Shown piece by piece: positions 53,343-62,551 of a stretch of DNA of 64,000 nucleotides (position 1 is the first letter of the stretch; each line of letters begins with the position of its first letter). Below the pieces are notes generated by a model. The model was not told the origin of the DNA, searched no databases, and saw only the letters and a list, made by a program, of their open reading frames with translations. Source of the stretch: Stenomitos frigidus_A (GTDB lineage: Bacteria; Cyanobacteriota; Cyanobacteriia; Leptolyngbyales; Leptolyngbyaceae); assembly GCF_963877135.1 (NCBI RefSeq), contig NZ_CAWNSW010000111.1:62001-126000 (forward strand), written 5' to 3'. A program made the position numbers and the translations under genes.

Positions 53343-54422
53343 CTAAGACAATATTTTTTGCTCTACCAGGCTTAAAAGCCGAGAGGCAAAGACGTTGACT
53401 GTATTCATCTGATTGTGAGTCTCATACCACTGATGGGCTGCATCTGCGATCGCCTGCATTTGCTCCATTGCCAACTGTTTTGCTTGCACTCCAGCGAATA
53501 AAAATTGCTCATCTGTTTTCAATCCATCCATAAGGGGTGATCGATTCTGTGTGACGATCGGCACCAGTCCATGAGCGCAATAGGTGGCGAAAACACCTGA
53601 TTTTGCTAAACGACCATTATCAGTAGAGTAGACGATTCCTGCAAGGGAATCAGAGAGCAACTGGCTAATCAAAGCGGCGGGCTGTTTGCCTTTTTCAACC
53701 AGTCGAATGCCTGCGATTTCTGGCTGGTTGAGATGCAAAGACGGCCCCACATCACAGATTTCTTGGATCCCTAAAAGCCTACAGCTATTGATGAGCATTG
53801 CCTGCGATCGCTGATAAATTCTGGCGCGGCGTCCGGATGTGCCAAAAACAATTAAGCGTCGCTGCCGTTGCTCCAGCGGTAGTGGTTGATCACATTCACC
53901 AATATTAGAAAACACAGGCAGATTGATGATTGGTTGCCGTAACCGTCTGGTTAGTATTGTCTTTGTGACAGCATTATTGGTCACAATGGCGTTGGCTAAG
54001 GTTGCCAGCTTCCAGGCAACTTGTTGCTGCCAGGGAAAGAGATAAAAGGTTTTCTTTAATAAATAGAACGATGGGAATTCGTGAAACACAATGATGAGTG
54101 GAAGCGATCGCTCTTGCTGCATAGATTTCAGGGCTTTAACCAACCAATTGGGTGCGCCACGTTTGGGATCGTAAGGATAGTCTGAATAGTGTAAAACAAC
54201 GGCTTGAATGCGTGTTGGAATTGCTTTAACAAACGCCTGCGGGCTCTCAACAGGCAAGTGAAGATGCGGAAAGCGATGGTCGTCTAAGGCATGCTCTTGT
54301 GGAAACGTCATAAACTGTGTGCGAATACCGTGTTGCAACAGTCCATTCGCTAACGTCAAGGCATAATCACCAATGCCATCGATCGCGGGGGGAAGTTTGG
54401 GGCATAGTTGTAAAATTTCCAT
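53343..54422 (-). CDS. Glycosyltransferase-like protein (GT-B)
   Basis: A 359-residue protein with the start LQLCPKLPPAIDGIGDYALTLANGLLQHG, which is the first strand and helix of GT-B enzymes, and an acceptor-side domain with IIVFHEFPSFY. The usual donor-side EX7E motif is poor; SGVFATYCAHGLVPIVT holds its place. It may be a diverged GT4. It is 24 bases from the preceding cluster gene and in the same direction. Confidence 0.75.
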   Translation of the reverse strand: MEILQLCPKLPPAIDGIGDYALTLANGLLQHGIRTQFMTFPQEHALDDHRFPHLHLPVESPQAFVKAIPTRIQAVVLHYSDYPYDPKRGAPNWLVKALKSMQQERSLPLIIVFHEFPSFYLLKKTFYLFPWQQQVAWKLATLANAIVTNNAVTKTILTRRLRQPIINLPVFSNIGECDQPLPLEQRQRRLIVFGTSGRRARIYQRSQAMLINSCRLLGIQEICDVGPSLHLNQPEIAGIRLVEKGKQPAALISQLLSDSLAGIVYSTDNGRLAKSGVFATYCAHGLVPIVTQNRSPLMDGLKTDEQFLFAGVQAKQLAMEQMQAIADAAHQWYETHNQMNTVNVFASRLLSLVEQKILS

Positions 54423-54446
54423 CAGTTGCGGATCATCTAACGGTGC

Positions 54447-55736
54447 TTAACTGGGGCTTGAAAGAAGCGGTGTTGGCGTTTTTGTGAGTCCTAACGCTTG
54501 CTGCATGGAGCGGCGAATTGAGTGCACAATGTTGGCACGATCGTAGTGCTTGATTGCGGTCACTCGAGCTGATGCCCCTAGCCGACCGCACCGATCATCG
54601 TTTTGTAAGAGGGCCACACAGGCAGCGGCGAATGCTTGTGGCTCATCTCGCTGCACAAAATCTTGACCATCCTTAAAGACCAGTCCTTCTGCCCCAATAC
54701 GAGTCGAAACGATAGGTTTGCCATAAGCCGCAGCTTCAACCAGTTTTACGCGTGTACCGCCGCCCGACAGAATGGGGCAACAGACTACCCGCGATCGACA
54801 ATACAACGCGTCCAAATCATCCACAAAGCCTGTGAATTCTACGCCTGGTGGGTTGCTGCGGTAGGTGCGAATATTCTCAGGCTGTTTGCCAGCAATAATC
54901 AAACGAGCTTCGGGCAACTGCTGACGGACGATCGGAAACACGTTCTCAATCAAAAAATTAGCCGCGTTGATGTTCGGATAATAGTGATACGCTCCCAGCA
55001 GCATGAGGGTTGGCTCTGCCGTTAGTGGTTGCGGTCGGGGCATCGTGACCGCATTGGGAATGGAGACGACATCGGCTAAGCCCTGCCTGGTTAAATACTC
55101 CTCATCGTGTTGTGAACAAACATAGGTTTGCTTTGCCAACCGGATTGCTTGCCGTTCGCCCCACCAAAACGCTGGCAGTTGTAAATAGTAGAGAGACGTG
55201 ATCAGTCGCGTGGGTGGTTGCCGAATGTCGCGTAAGAAAGCGATGTGCTCAATGTCGTCCAGGTCAAAGAAAATGGGCGGCAGCGGCTTTTGAGTCAGCA
55301 TTGCGGGACACATCGATCGCAGCCGATGGATAAACACTGCATCCGGTTGACGGCTTAGACAGGCTTCAAAGGCCTGAATTTGCTTCGGTTGGCTGGTACG
55401 AATCAAGTCACGCTGCTGAAAAAAGTTCAGCATTCCCGGTGTTTGCTGTTGCCATTTTGAAAGCGGCTTGGCATGCATGAACTCTGGACACAGAAACAGA
55501 GTGATGGGTAGGTTCCAGTGTTCTGAAAGGGCCTTCTCAGTGGCCGCGATCGCCTCTGGTGATGTATCGGTTTCAGGTGGAACGTAAAACAGCACATCCA
55601 ATGCCGCCTTTGCGGAACGTTGGTCTTGCAGCATCAATTGCAACGCTTCAACAAACATGGCCATCCGCTTATACGTGCCCTGCACATCAAGCCGCAGATC
55701 ACTTGGAAAGTGGGTTGAGACAAAAAGCACTCGCAT
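54447..55736 (-). CDS. Glycosyltransferase family 4
   Basis: A 429-residue GT-B enzyme. The frame is open back to a TTG at 55811, but ATG 55736 gives the family start MRVLFVSTHFPSDLR, and the upstream sequence looks like intergenic repeat. The donor site reads PILSGGGTRVKLVEAAAYGKPIVSTRIGAEGL, as in PslH-like GT4 enzymes. DLDDIEH appears in the N-terminal half. Cluster position suggests a role in exopolysaccharide assembly. Confidence 0.9.
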   Translation of the reverse strand: MRVLFVSTHFPSDLRLDVQGTYKRMAMFVEALQLMLQDQRSAKAALDVLFYVPPETDTSPEAIAATEKALSEHWNLPITLFLCPEFMHAKPLSKWQQQTPGMLNFFQQRDLIRTSQPKQIQAFEACLSRQPDAVFIHRLRSMCPAMLTQKPLPPIFFDLDDIEHIAFLRDIRQPPTRLITSLYYLQLPAFWWGERQAIRLAKQTYVCSQHDEEYLTRQGLADVVSIPNAVTMPRPQPLTAEPTLMLLGAYHYYPNINAANFLIENVFPIVRQQLPEARLIIAGKQPENIRTYRSNPPGVEFTGFVDDLDALYCRSRVVCCPILSGGGTRVKLVEAAAYGKPIVSTRIGAEGLVFKDGQDFVQRDEPQAFAAACVALLQNDDRCGRLGASARVTAIKHYDRANIVHSIRRSMQQALGLTKTPTPLLSSPS

Positions 55737-55897
55737 AGGGAAGAGAGGTGGCAGATGAACAAGAACAAGAACGACGATCGTGAGCAAGGAGTGGTGAGCA
55801 ACCAGTAGCAAATAATCGACATTGGGTTTAGCGATACTTGCTACTGAGTTACTTAAGCATTAAAACCTCTTTTTGGCGTCTAGCTAATGAATGTTGT

Positions 55898-56917
55898 TCA
55901 AGCGATTATAGATTGAAATTGGTGTCGCCATCGCTCAATTGCGGCAGTGTCAATGGTAATTCTGGTGACAAAGGGAGCGTTAATCCATTGTTGTATAGAC
56001 TTGAAATCATGGCGATCGGCTGATGGTAAGCCAGTCGATCGAGCAATTTCGGCAGCACGATGGTCAATCTTGAGAATTAAGGATCGTCGTCTTGCTAAAA
56101 GGCAGCGAATGCCACCATGCAGACGGGTGCCAATATAATCCAATGATGGCTCAAACTTGAGCAAATTCTCTAGCATCGCTAGCGATCGATCGAGTAACGT
56201 AACAGGTAGATTGAAACTCTTAACATAGTCAGAATCGCCTGCCCCTTGAGGCCAAAAATAAACGGTTTTATAGCACGAGATGACAAGTTCTAACAGCGTC
56301 CGATCAAGTTCAACATTGCGAGAGTAATCGGTCAGCATCAACAGCGCATTTTCTGCCTTTGTGTGCGGAATGTCGGCAGACTTTAAGTTAGCCAGCGTCC
56401 ACATGGTAGGACAACCTGTATTAATCACATTCCAGAAACCCATCGAGCGTAATTTCAACTCTGTATAGTGATCTCTCACTGAATGTATGCAGCTTGACGA
56501 TAGCGCCAGATGTAGTAGTGCCATGGTATAGAGGTTTGGCCTACCCTGGTATTGCCACCAGCTTACACCGAGTAAGATGACCCGTTTTTGTAACCGTAGT
56601 GCATCTCGAAAAAAGATTTTCCATTGGTTGTAGTGGTTCATCTGCGATGACAGTAAATTTGTGCCGCCGACTAAAACAACAGAACTTTCTTGGATAATCT
56701 GAAAATGCTTTTCCTCTAATGGCACATGAGTTGAAATTTTGGCGGTTTGTTGATCGCCGAAAATATGTTTAATCTCGCGCAAGACCGCTTTTTGAATAAT
56801 GAGATCGCCCAGATTTTCGCTGGGTGATCTGTTGTGATCTGCAATGCCTGGATCAAATAGGCAAACTTTAAATGGTCGTGCAGCATTTTTCTGATCGACG
56901 TAGAGAGGTTTCAACAT
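55898..56917 (-). CDS. Polysaccharide pyruvyl transferase family protein
   Basis: A 339-residue protein of the CsaB/WcaK/EpsO family, which puts pyruvyl ketal groups on sugar residues using phosphoenolpyruvate. Seen are SENLGDLIIQKAVLREI at the N-terminus, SSVVLVGGTNLLSS, a central SVRDHYTELKLRSMGF and the terminal IGTRLHGGIRCLLARR motif with the conserved RLHG. Its presence suggests an anionic, pyruvylated glycan. Confidence 0.9.
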   Translation of the reverse strand: MLKPLYVDQKNAARPFKVCLFDPGIADHNRSPSENLGDLIIQKAVLREIKHIFGDQQTAKISTHVPLEEKHFQIIQESSVVLVGGTNLLSSQMNHYNQWKIFFRDALRLQKRVILLGVSWWQYQGRPNLYTMALLHLALSSSCIHSVRDHYTELKLRSMGFWNVINTGCPTMWTLANLKSADIPHTKAENALLMLTDYSRNVELDRTLLELVISCYKTVYFWPQGAGDSDYVKSFNLPVTLLDRSLAMLENLLKFEPSLDYIGTRLHGGIRCLLARRRSLILKIDHRAAEIARSTGLPSADRHDFKSIQQWINAPFVTRITIDTAAIERWRHQFQSIIA

Positions 56918-57101
56918 AATCGGCTTTTCTTGAAACTGTTCGGTGAGTGAATTTCAAGAACTATCTAAACATAAAATGTCGATAGCATTTGTTGAGTTCG
57001 TATCACTCTGACGACTATTAAATGAGCGGTGAACCATTAATTTTTCCTTTTCCTGAGCTGAATTGCATTACTAAAACAAAGGACTTTGGTTTTAAAAAGA
57101 A

Positions 57102-58310
57102 TTAGTTGATTGACTCGGAGACTGCTGTGTAATGATTCCTTGCTTGCGATGTTGATGGGAGCTTTTGCAGCAGACTCAATGTTTGCTCAATCATGGCCGT
57201 TTGAGTAAATATTTGTACCTGTTTCTTTGCCTGCTGTGCCATGCGCTGCATTTGCTCAGGGTGCTGCAGTGCCCAACGAATGGAGTGATGCAACTCGTCA
57301 CTCTCTCCTGCACGGCATAGCAGTCCATGCACTTGATGTTCCATGACTTCAGGAATACTGCTGGCATTGGTAGTCACAATGGGCACACCATAGGCCATCG
57401 CTTCTAGCAAGGCAAAAGGATGTCCTTCAAACCGAGTTGGAAACACAAATAAATCTGCTGCAAGCAGCAGGCGAGGCAAATCAGAACGGTGTCCGAGTAG
57501 GAGCACTTTGTCTGCGATCGCGGCTTTTTGCAGGCGATCGTATAGTTCTTGCCGTTGTTCGCCCTCTCCAGCCCAGACAAACCGGAGATCAGGATACTCC
57601 TCAAGCAGCGTTGGAATCGCATCAATTAAATCGGTATACCCTTTTTGCGGTACTAGCCGACTGGCAGTTAAGAGAACCTTACTATTTGCAGGAATTCCCA
57701 ATTCCTGCCGTACCGCTTGACGTAAAGTTGCTTGTGCTGAAGGGTTACAGTCCAATGTTGAAGGCAACTTGATGCCGTTGTAGATGTACCGAATGTCGCT
57801 GGTAGGCATCTGGAATAAGGCGGCAAGCAGATTGCAGTTCGCTTTAGAGTTGGTGAGCCATTGCTGCTGTCTGGTTCGCATCCAGGCATACGCACGCAAG
57901 CGCGATCGGCTCAGTGGAATCAACTCTGGTGGAATCAGGTGAAACATCACGACTGTTGGCATCTGCAGCCGTCCACAGGCAAGAAGGCTGCCCAAACAAT
58001 GGTCTGCCCAGGGTAGGTTGATGAGTACTACATCTGGTTGGAGGGCGAGCAGCAGCGCACGCGTGCGGGTGAAACGTAAAAAGGCGTCGCTCATCGCTTG
58101 TATGCCCCGACTCAGCGTCTCAGCAATGTCTAGAGGGTGGTAGAAGACCTGACTAGTTGCCAATGCCTGTCGCAACGAGGTGTTTTCTTCCGTCTGAGGA
58201 AAGGCTGCATGGGTCTCCCATCCTGCTTGAGCTGCTGCCGTTGCGATCGCCAGCGCATAGGCTTCGGCTCCACCACACACAGTGGCCGATGCAATGATCA
58301 AGCACCTCAT
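57102..58310 (-). CDS. Glycosyltransferase family 4
   Basis: A 402-residue GT-B enzyme. ATG 58310 overlaps the stop of the upstream GT2 gene in ATGA; the longer frame to 58358 would add 16 residues. The start is CLIIASATVCGGAEAYALAIA; donor-binding motifs are LLTASRLVPQKGYTDLIDAI and FPTRFEGHPFALLEAMAYG (EX7E). Coupled translation with the GT2 gene suggests successive steps. Confidence 0.93.
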   Translation of the reverse strand: MRCLIIASATVCGGAEAYALAIATAAAQAGWETHAAFPQTEENTSLRQALATSQVFYHPLDIAETLSRGIQAMSDAFLRFTRTRALLLALQPDVVLINLPWADHCLGSLLACGRLQMPTVVMFHLIPPELIPLSRSRLRAYAWMRTRQQQWLTNSKANCNLLAALFQMPTSDIRYIYNGIKLPSTLDCNPSAQATLRQAVRQELGIPANSKVLLTASRLVPQKGYTDLIDAIPTLLEEYPDLRFVWAGEGEQRQELYDRLQKAAIADKVLLLGHRSDLPRLLLAADLFVFPTRFEGHPFALLEAMAYGVPIVTTNASSIPEVMEHQVHGLLCRAGESDELHHSIRWALQHPEQMQRMAQQAKKQVQIFTQTAMIEQTLSLLQKLPSTSQARNHYTAVSESIN

Positions 58311-59233
58311 GAGCTGGCCCCTTTCGGTGTCGTTCCCCGTGTCCACTGCCGCTGCCACTGTTTATAAAGAGGTTTCCAGAGTGCTGCTGGCAGGCTGGGG
58401 CTGAGATAGCCATACGTCCAAAACAGTCGATACAGTGGCGATCGCAACAGCCATTGACGATCTTTGCCAGACTTTAGAATGAACTGCCAATCTGCCAGGA
58501 CGGATTGGTGCCAGCTTTTCCAGGCATCACGCAGGCCGGTATCGTAGCCATACAGGGCTTGCAGCGCTAGCGTTTCCCGATAGGTGCGCTTATAGACCTG
58601 GCGCAGCGGCTCATTGTGAGAGTGATAGACCGCCGCCTCTGGTGCATAGATGATTTTTTTGCCCAGCGCGAGGATTGCCCATGCCCACTCCACGTCTTCG
58701 CATCCAGAGAGTACTTCATTGAAGGGACGTTTTTCCCAGCACTGACGACGAATTGCGGCATTGGCATTGGAAAACACACGATCGCTCAGTTCGTTTGGGT
58801 TGGTTTGTACGCGTGGTTGATCGCTATAAAAGCTACAGTAATCCCGCTCTACAGGGGGATAGGCGTCAGGATGCGGCACTTGCTTGCCATAGACGCCCGC
58901 GACATTAGGATCAGCAAAGGGCAATACTAGATGCTTTAACCAATCGTGATCGCAGGGAAACGCATGAGCGCTCAGCGCAACAACAATGTCTGCTGACGTG
59001 GCGGCAAAGCCAAGGTTTAGCGATCGTCCAAAGGTGAAGTCTTCAGGCAGCATGGTCAGCAGCCTGACAGCAGGACGCTGTTTTACCAACTCGATCGTGC
59101 CATCCGTCGAGCCTGAATCCACGACGATGATTTCGTCTGGCTGTAGCGATTGCTCGATCATTAAATCAAGCGTCTTGGCAATATCTTTCGCTTCGTTTTT
59201 CGTGCGAATTAAAATACTGACTTTGGGTTTCAT
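58307..59233 (-). CDS. Glycosyltransferase family 2 (rhamnosyltransferase-like)
   Basis: A 308-residue GT-A enzyme from ATG 59233 (in-frame ATG 59248 and TTG 59269 are alternatives). Motifs: VSILIRTKNEAKDIAKTL, IIVVDSGSTDGTIEL, VALSAHAFPCDHDWL and GCEDVEWAWA, the acceptor-side acidic motif. The SAHAFP form is typical of rhamnosyl- and related transferases. Donor sugar unknown. Confidence 0.92.
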   Translation of the reverse strand: MKPKVSILIRTKNEAKDIAKTLDLMIEQSLQPDEIIVVDSGSTDGTIELVKQRPAVRLLTMLPEDFTFGRSLNLGFAATSADIVVALSAHAFPCDHDWLKHLVLPFADPNVAGVYGKQVPHPDAYPPVERDYCSFYSDQPRVQTNPNELSDRVFSNANAAIRRQCWEKRPFNEVLSGCEDVEWAWAILALGKKIIYAPEAAVYHSHNEPLRQVYKRTYRETLALQALYGYDTGLRDAWKSWHQSVLADWQFILKSGKDRQWLLRSPLYRLFWTYGYLSPSLPAALWKPLYKQWQRQWTRGTTPKGASS

Positions 59234-59294
59234 AAAGATCTCGATCATAGGTAGAGCAGCCAGAGGCAAAGCGAGAAAGACACTGAGCTAGTGA

Positions 59295-60125
59295 TTATCT
59301 CGCAGCCGATGAAAGCTTGAACATTTTTGCTTTGATGGCCTCTGGTAACGCTTGAGGCTTGCGCAAAAAATAAGCGGCTGTTGCCCAGTGATCGCGCAAA
59401 ACTAGCTGCATTTGTTGCAGTAACGGTAAGTCTTTACGGTAATGCTTGAGCAACTGATTTACTCGATGATTCATCTGTCCCTTTTTCATATCATTCACTG
59501 TTTTTGTTCCTTCCAGGCGACGGTAATTTCCCCAGGTGCGATCGACATAAACCACGTTTGCCGCCTGCACTGCTTTCAAAATAAAATCCAAGTCCATTGA
59601 ATAATGATCATCAAGCGAGTAAAGTCCAATTCTTTGGTGCAGCGATATGTGATAAAAGTAGGCAGCAGGGTTGCAGGGATAGGGGTTGACATTCACCCCA
59701 ACGACTAAATCGAATAGACCGAGTTTGCCAGGTTTATTCACTTCAATTAATCTGCCGTCATCATCCCAAATATTGCAGTTGCCGACTAAAAGACTCGGTT
59801 CCGGTAAAGACTGAAAGCGATCGACAACATCGTTTAAGACATTGGGTTCATACTCATCATCGACGTTGAGTACGCCCATGACGGTTCCGCTTGCCATCGT
59901 AATACCCTTATTCATGGCGTCTGACTGTCCACGATCGGGCTCTGAACGCCAGCGAATATGAGGGTAGCGATCGGCATATTGCTGAATAATATCTACCGTA
60001 CGATCGGTGGAACCGCCATCGATGATGATGTGTTCAAGATCAGAACAGTGTTGCCCTATCACAGCCTCAATGCAGGCCGCAATAAATCGTTCACTGTTAT
60101 AAACCGGGGTAATAATACTCAACAT
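59295..60125 (-). CDS. Glycosyltransferase family 2
   Basis: A 276-residue GT-A enzyme starting LSIITPVYNSERFIAACIEAV. It has DGGSTDRTVDIIQQY, DRGQSDAMNKGI and the metal-binding motif VLNVDDEYEP. This subgroup (WcaA-like) usually acts in colanic-acid-like or EPS pathways. It starts 12 bases after the stop of the next GT2 upstream, so the two are surely co-transcribed. Confidence 0.93.
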   Translation of the reverse strand: MLSIITPVYNSERFIAACIEAVIGQHCSDLEHIIIDGGSTDRTVDIIQQYADRYPHIRWRSEPDRGQSDAMNKGITMASGTVMGVLNVDDEYEPNVLNDVVDRFQSLPEPSLLVGNCNIWDDDGRLIEVNKPGKLGLFDLVVGVNVNPYPCNPAAYFYHISLHQRIGLYSLDDHYSMDLDFILKAVQAANVVYVDRTWGNYRRLEGTKTVNDMKKGQMNHRVNQLLKHYRKDLPLLQQMQLVLRDHWATAAYFLRKPQALPEAIKAKMFKLSSAAR

Positions 60126-60137
60126 AAGCGATCAGAA

Positions 60138-61088
60138 TCAGAGTTCTACATAGGTATTAAACGCAGACGCAATGCCAGCAGAAAGACGCACTCTGCGACC
60201 GAGATATGGCTGCTGCCAAAGCATTGAACCAACATGACGCAACAGCGTTTTATCCTCTGCTTTTGCAGCTGTTTTCAACATGTGTTGGGCATAGTTAGAC
60301 ATGCGATCGCGAAAATATCGCTCGACATCCGTACTCAGGTTTGCGTAGCTAAGAATGGTTCGTTCAATCGCCTCTAGCTGCGACCAAAAATCGGCTCGAC
60401 GCCACGTTTTGTACTGATAATTTTGGTCGTGCTGGTTGTAGTACAAAATCTCAGGGTTTTCAATTACTAGCGATGGATAGTGGGCACAAATGCGTGCAAA
60501 ATATTCCAGATCGCAAGAGTAGGAAAACTGCTCATTAAAGGTTCCGATCGCTTTGACAATGTCCCGATGCAGCGTGACTCCAGAAGGCGTCGTGGTTGTG
60601 TTCAGCACTGACCAGGCTCCAGGCTCAGCCAGTCGGTAACGAAACGCTTGATCAAGGTGCGCGTCCACTGAGCAATGGGCAATGAGCGCGGGCTCGCCTA
60701 CCAGCAGGCAGGCTCGTCGAATGGTTTGAAGCGCAGTTGGTGCGACGCTGTCGTCATCGTGAATGACACAAAGCCAATCCTGCGAGGCACCAGTAAGGCA
60801 GCGATTCCAGGTTTTTACCATGCCGTAGTTGGATGGATTAGACACCAGCTTGACGGCAGGAAGACGTTGCAAGGCCTCAGTCGTGCCATCCTGGGAGCCA
60901 TCATTCACGACCAAAAGCTCATCACCTGGTAGTAGTTGGGGAATGAGCTGGTCCACTAGCGCCGTCACTGACTGACAGCGGTTGTAAGTGGGAATGGCGA
61001 TCGTCAGCCGTGGCAATGCTCCAGCATCATGATCAGAGTGCCTCTGCAAGGTCTTAGCTTGGCTTAAGTTTGCTTCTCGTAGATGCAT
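60138..61088 (-). CDS. Glycosyltransferase family 2
   Basis: A 316-residue GT-A enzyme. ATG 61088 has an AGGAGAG ribosome-binding site six bases upstream. Motifs: LTIAIPTYNRCQSVTALVDQL, LLVVNDGSQDGTTEAL and CVIHDDDSVAP (DDD metal site). The last 100 residues are helical. Sugar donor unknown. Confidence 0.93.
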   Translation of the reverse strand: MHLREANLSQAKTLQRHSDHDAGALPRLTIAIPTYNRCQSVTALVDQLIPQLLPGDELLVVNDGSQDGTTEALQRLPAVKLVSNPSNYGMVKTWNRCLTGASQDWLCVIHDDDSVAPTALQTIRRACLLVGEPALIAHCSVDAHLDQAFRYRLAEPGAWSVLNTTTTPSGVTLHRDIVKAIGTFNEQFSYSCDLEYFARICAHYPSLVIENPEILYYNQHDQNYQYKTWRRADFWSQLEAIERTILSYANLSTDVERYFRDRMSNYAQHMLKTAAKAEDKTLLRHVGSMLWQQPYLGRRVRLSAGIASAFNTYVEL

Positions 61089-61134
61089 CGTCTCTCCTGT
61101 AAAGTGGGGGCAGATGAGGGACTAGGAGATGGGC

Positions 61135-61244
61135 AGGACTTACGCAGAAGTTGTCGAAGTTCGCCCCCCACCCCCCAAGCTTGGGGGAACTGAGCTTATT
61201 AAAGCCCCCAGAATTGGGGGTTTGGGGGCAACTGCGTAAGTCCT
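61135..61244. repeat. MITE-like element with 13-bp perfect terminal inverted repeats
   Basis: A 110-base element with ends AGGACTTACGCAG (61135-61147) and CTGCGTAAGTCCT (61232-61244). Inside are the palindrome CCCCCAAG-CTTGGGGG (61172-61187) and CCCCCA-GAAT-TGGGGG. A diverged copy lies at 36177-36280. It sits between two glycosyltransferase genes. Confidence 0.9.
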
Positions 61245-61293
61245 AATGGGGAAAGCTTTGAGTTTTAAGTTTTGAGTTAACGCTGGTTTTTAC

Positions 61294-61335
61294 CTTCTGA
61301 CTTCTGACTTCTGACTTCTGACTTCTGACTTCTAA
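61294..61335. repeat. Heptamer tandem repeat CTTCTGA
   Basis: Five perfect units (61294-61328) and one imperfect unit. It is a short tandemly repeated repetitive sequence of the cyanobacterial type. Confidence 0.9.
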
Positions 61336-61352
61336 ATTTCTTCTAACAACTC

Positions 61353-62405
61353 TTAAACCTGTACTTGATTCAGCGTTTTCGCTAAGGTGTCTGTAAAAAC
61401 GTCTAAATTGTATTTTTTTTCGCAAAGACGACGACCACGATCGCCCATGGCGGCTGCTTCCTCTGGGTTTGCTAAGAGATATGCGATCGCCTGTTGCCAA
61501 CCTTGCACATCTTCGGGCTCTACCCAAAGGCCAATCCTTTCTTTTTCGATGTCTAGCTCAATGTGTTGGTTGCGTGTCATGACGACTGGTTTGCCCACTG
61601 CTATAGCGTCAATCAAACTGGTCAGACCGGCTAAATTATGGGTCTTTGTGAGTGGGATTGCGATCGCAAAGGCCTTACGATAGGCGGTTAAAAGTTCTTG
61701 GTACGAAACAGCATTGTGAGCAGAATGGCTTGCATGAATCTGAATACGATCGGGCAAGTTGATAATACGGGGTATTGTATTTGCAGAGCAGTAAACTTTC
61801 AGTGCACATTCAATGTTGAGGCACGCTTTGACCAACGTGTCATGGTCACGTTCAGTTTTGCCAGCGCTGACGATAGTTGGTGAGCTGGCGATCGTTGCTA
61901 CATCTTGTGACCCTGCATCATAGAATGGTAGATCTGCTCCCCATCCAATAAAGTCCATCTTTTTGTAGATATCAGGTTTCTGTGCAAACGGCTCCATGAC
62001 TTTTTCACTGAGACACAGTAAGCGATCGTGCCCTTGGAGAAAGAGAGCCTTTTTGAATGAGTGACTGAAGGGATGATGAATGAGAGCAACTAGCGGTTTG
62101 TGAAACAATTTGAGCGATCGTAAGCACGCTAGCAGAAATGTATTGGTCTGGCAGGCGGAGTAAACAACGTCATAGTTGGCGCGGCTGAACAGAACATAAA
62201 GCTGCTGATCAAGATGATCGCCCAAACCGATTTTGCGTCCAATTTTATTGAGCAGCCTAGACGTTTGATACGGCACAATTTCAACCTCAATGCCATGTTT
62301 GGCAAGATGCGTTGCCCCCCAAAGATGCTGTCCGGGATACTCGCCGTTTTGCCAGAGTTCCCAGGCGTGATCCATTGGGTAATTGTTGAGCAACAGCACT
62401 TTCAT
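61353..62405 (-). CDS. Glycosyltransferase family 4-like
   Basis: A 350-residue GT-B enzyme beginning KVLLLNNYPMDHAWELWQNG. The donor domain has IVSAGKTERDHDTLVKAC, and HNLAGLTSLIDAIAVGKPVVMT in place of the strict EX7E site. The fold call is secure; the sugar is not known. It lies between the ABC exporter and the GT2 genes in the same direction. Confidence 0.87.
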   Translation of the reverse strand: MKVLLLNNYPMDHAWELWQNGEYPGQHLWGATHLAKHGIEVEIVPYQTSRLLNKIGRKIGLGDHLDQQLYVLFSRANYDVVYSACQTNTFLLACLRSLKLFHKPLVALIHHPFSHSFKKALFLQGHDRLLCLSEKVMEPFAQKPDIYKKMDFIGWGADLPFYDAGSQDVATIASSPTIVSAGKTERDHDTLVKACLNIECALKVYCSANTIPRIINLPDRIQIHASHSAHNAVSYQELLTAYRKAFAIAIPLTKTHNLAGLTSLIDAIAVGKPVVMTRNQHIELDIEKERIGLWVEPEDVQGWQQAIAYLLANPEEAAAMGDRGRRLCEKKYNLDVFTDTLAKTLNQVQV

Positions 62406-62551
62406 GGACAGTTTTGAGTGGAGAGAGGAGTCAGGAGTCAGAAGCGTATTGAGTTGATTGAGCGGTTAGGGAGCAGTGGTCAGCGTCTTTCTAACAACTA
62501 ATCACTTCTTCTGCTCCATAAATTGAGGACTGCGATCGCAGGCTTTGCTAA

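Noticed and set aside
55737..55811. Upstream extension of the GT4 gene ending at 54447
   Set aside because: It starts at TTG and is encoded by repeat-like intergenic sequence; the family start is Met at 55736.
61294..61335. Possible CRISPR-like repeat
   Set aside because: Units are seven bases and directly in tandem with no spacers; a simple heptamer repeat. No cas genes nearby.
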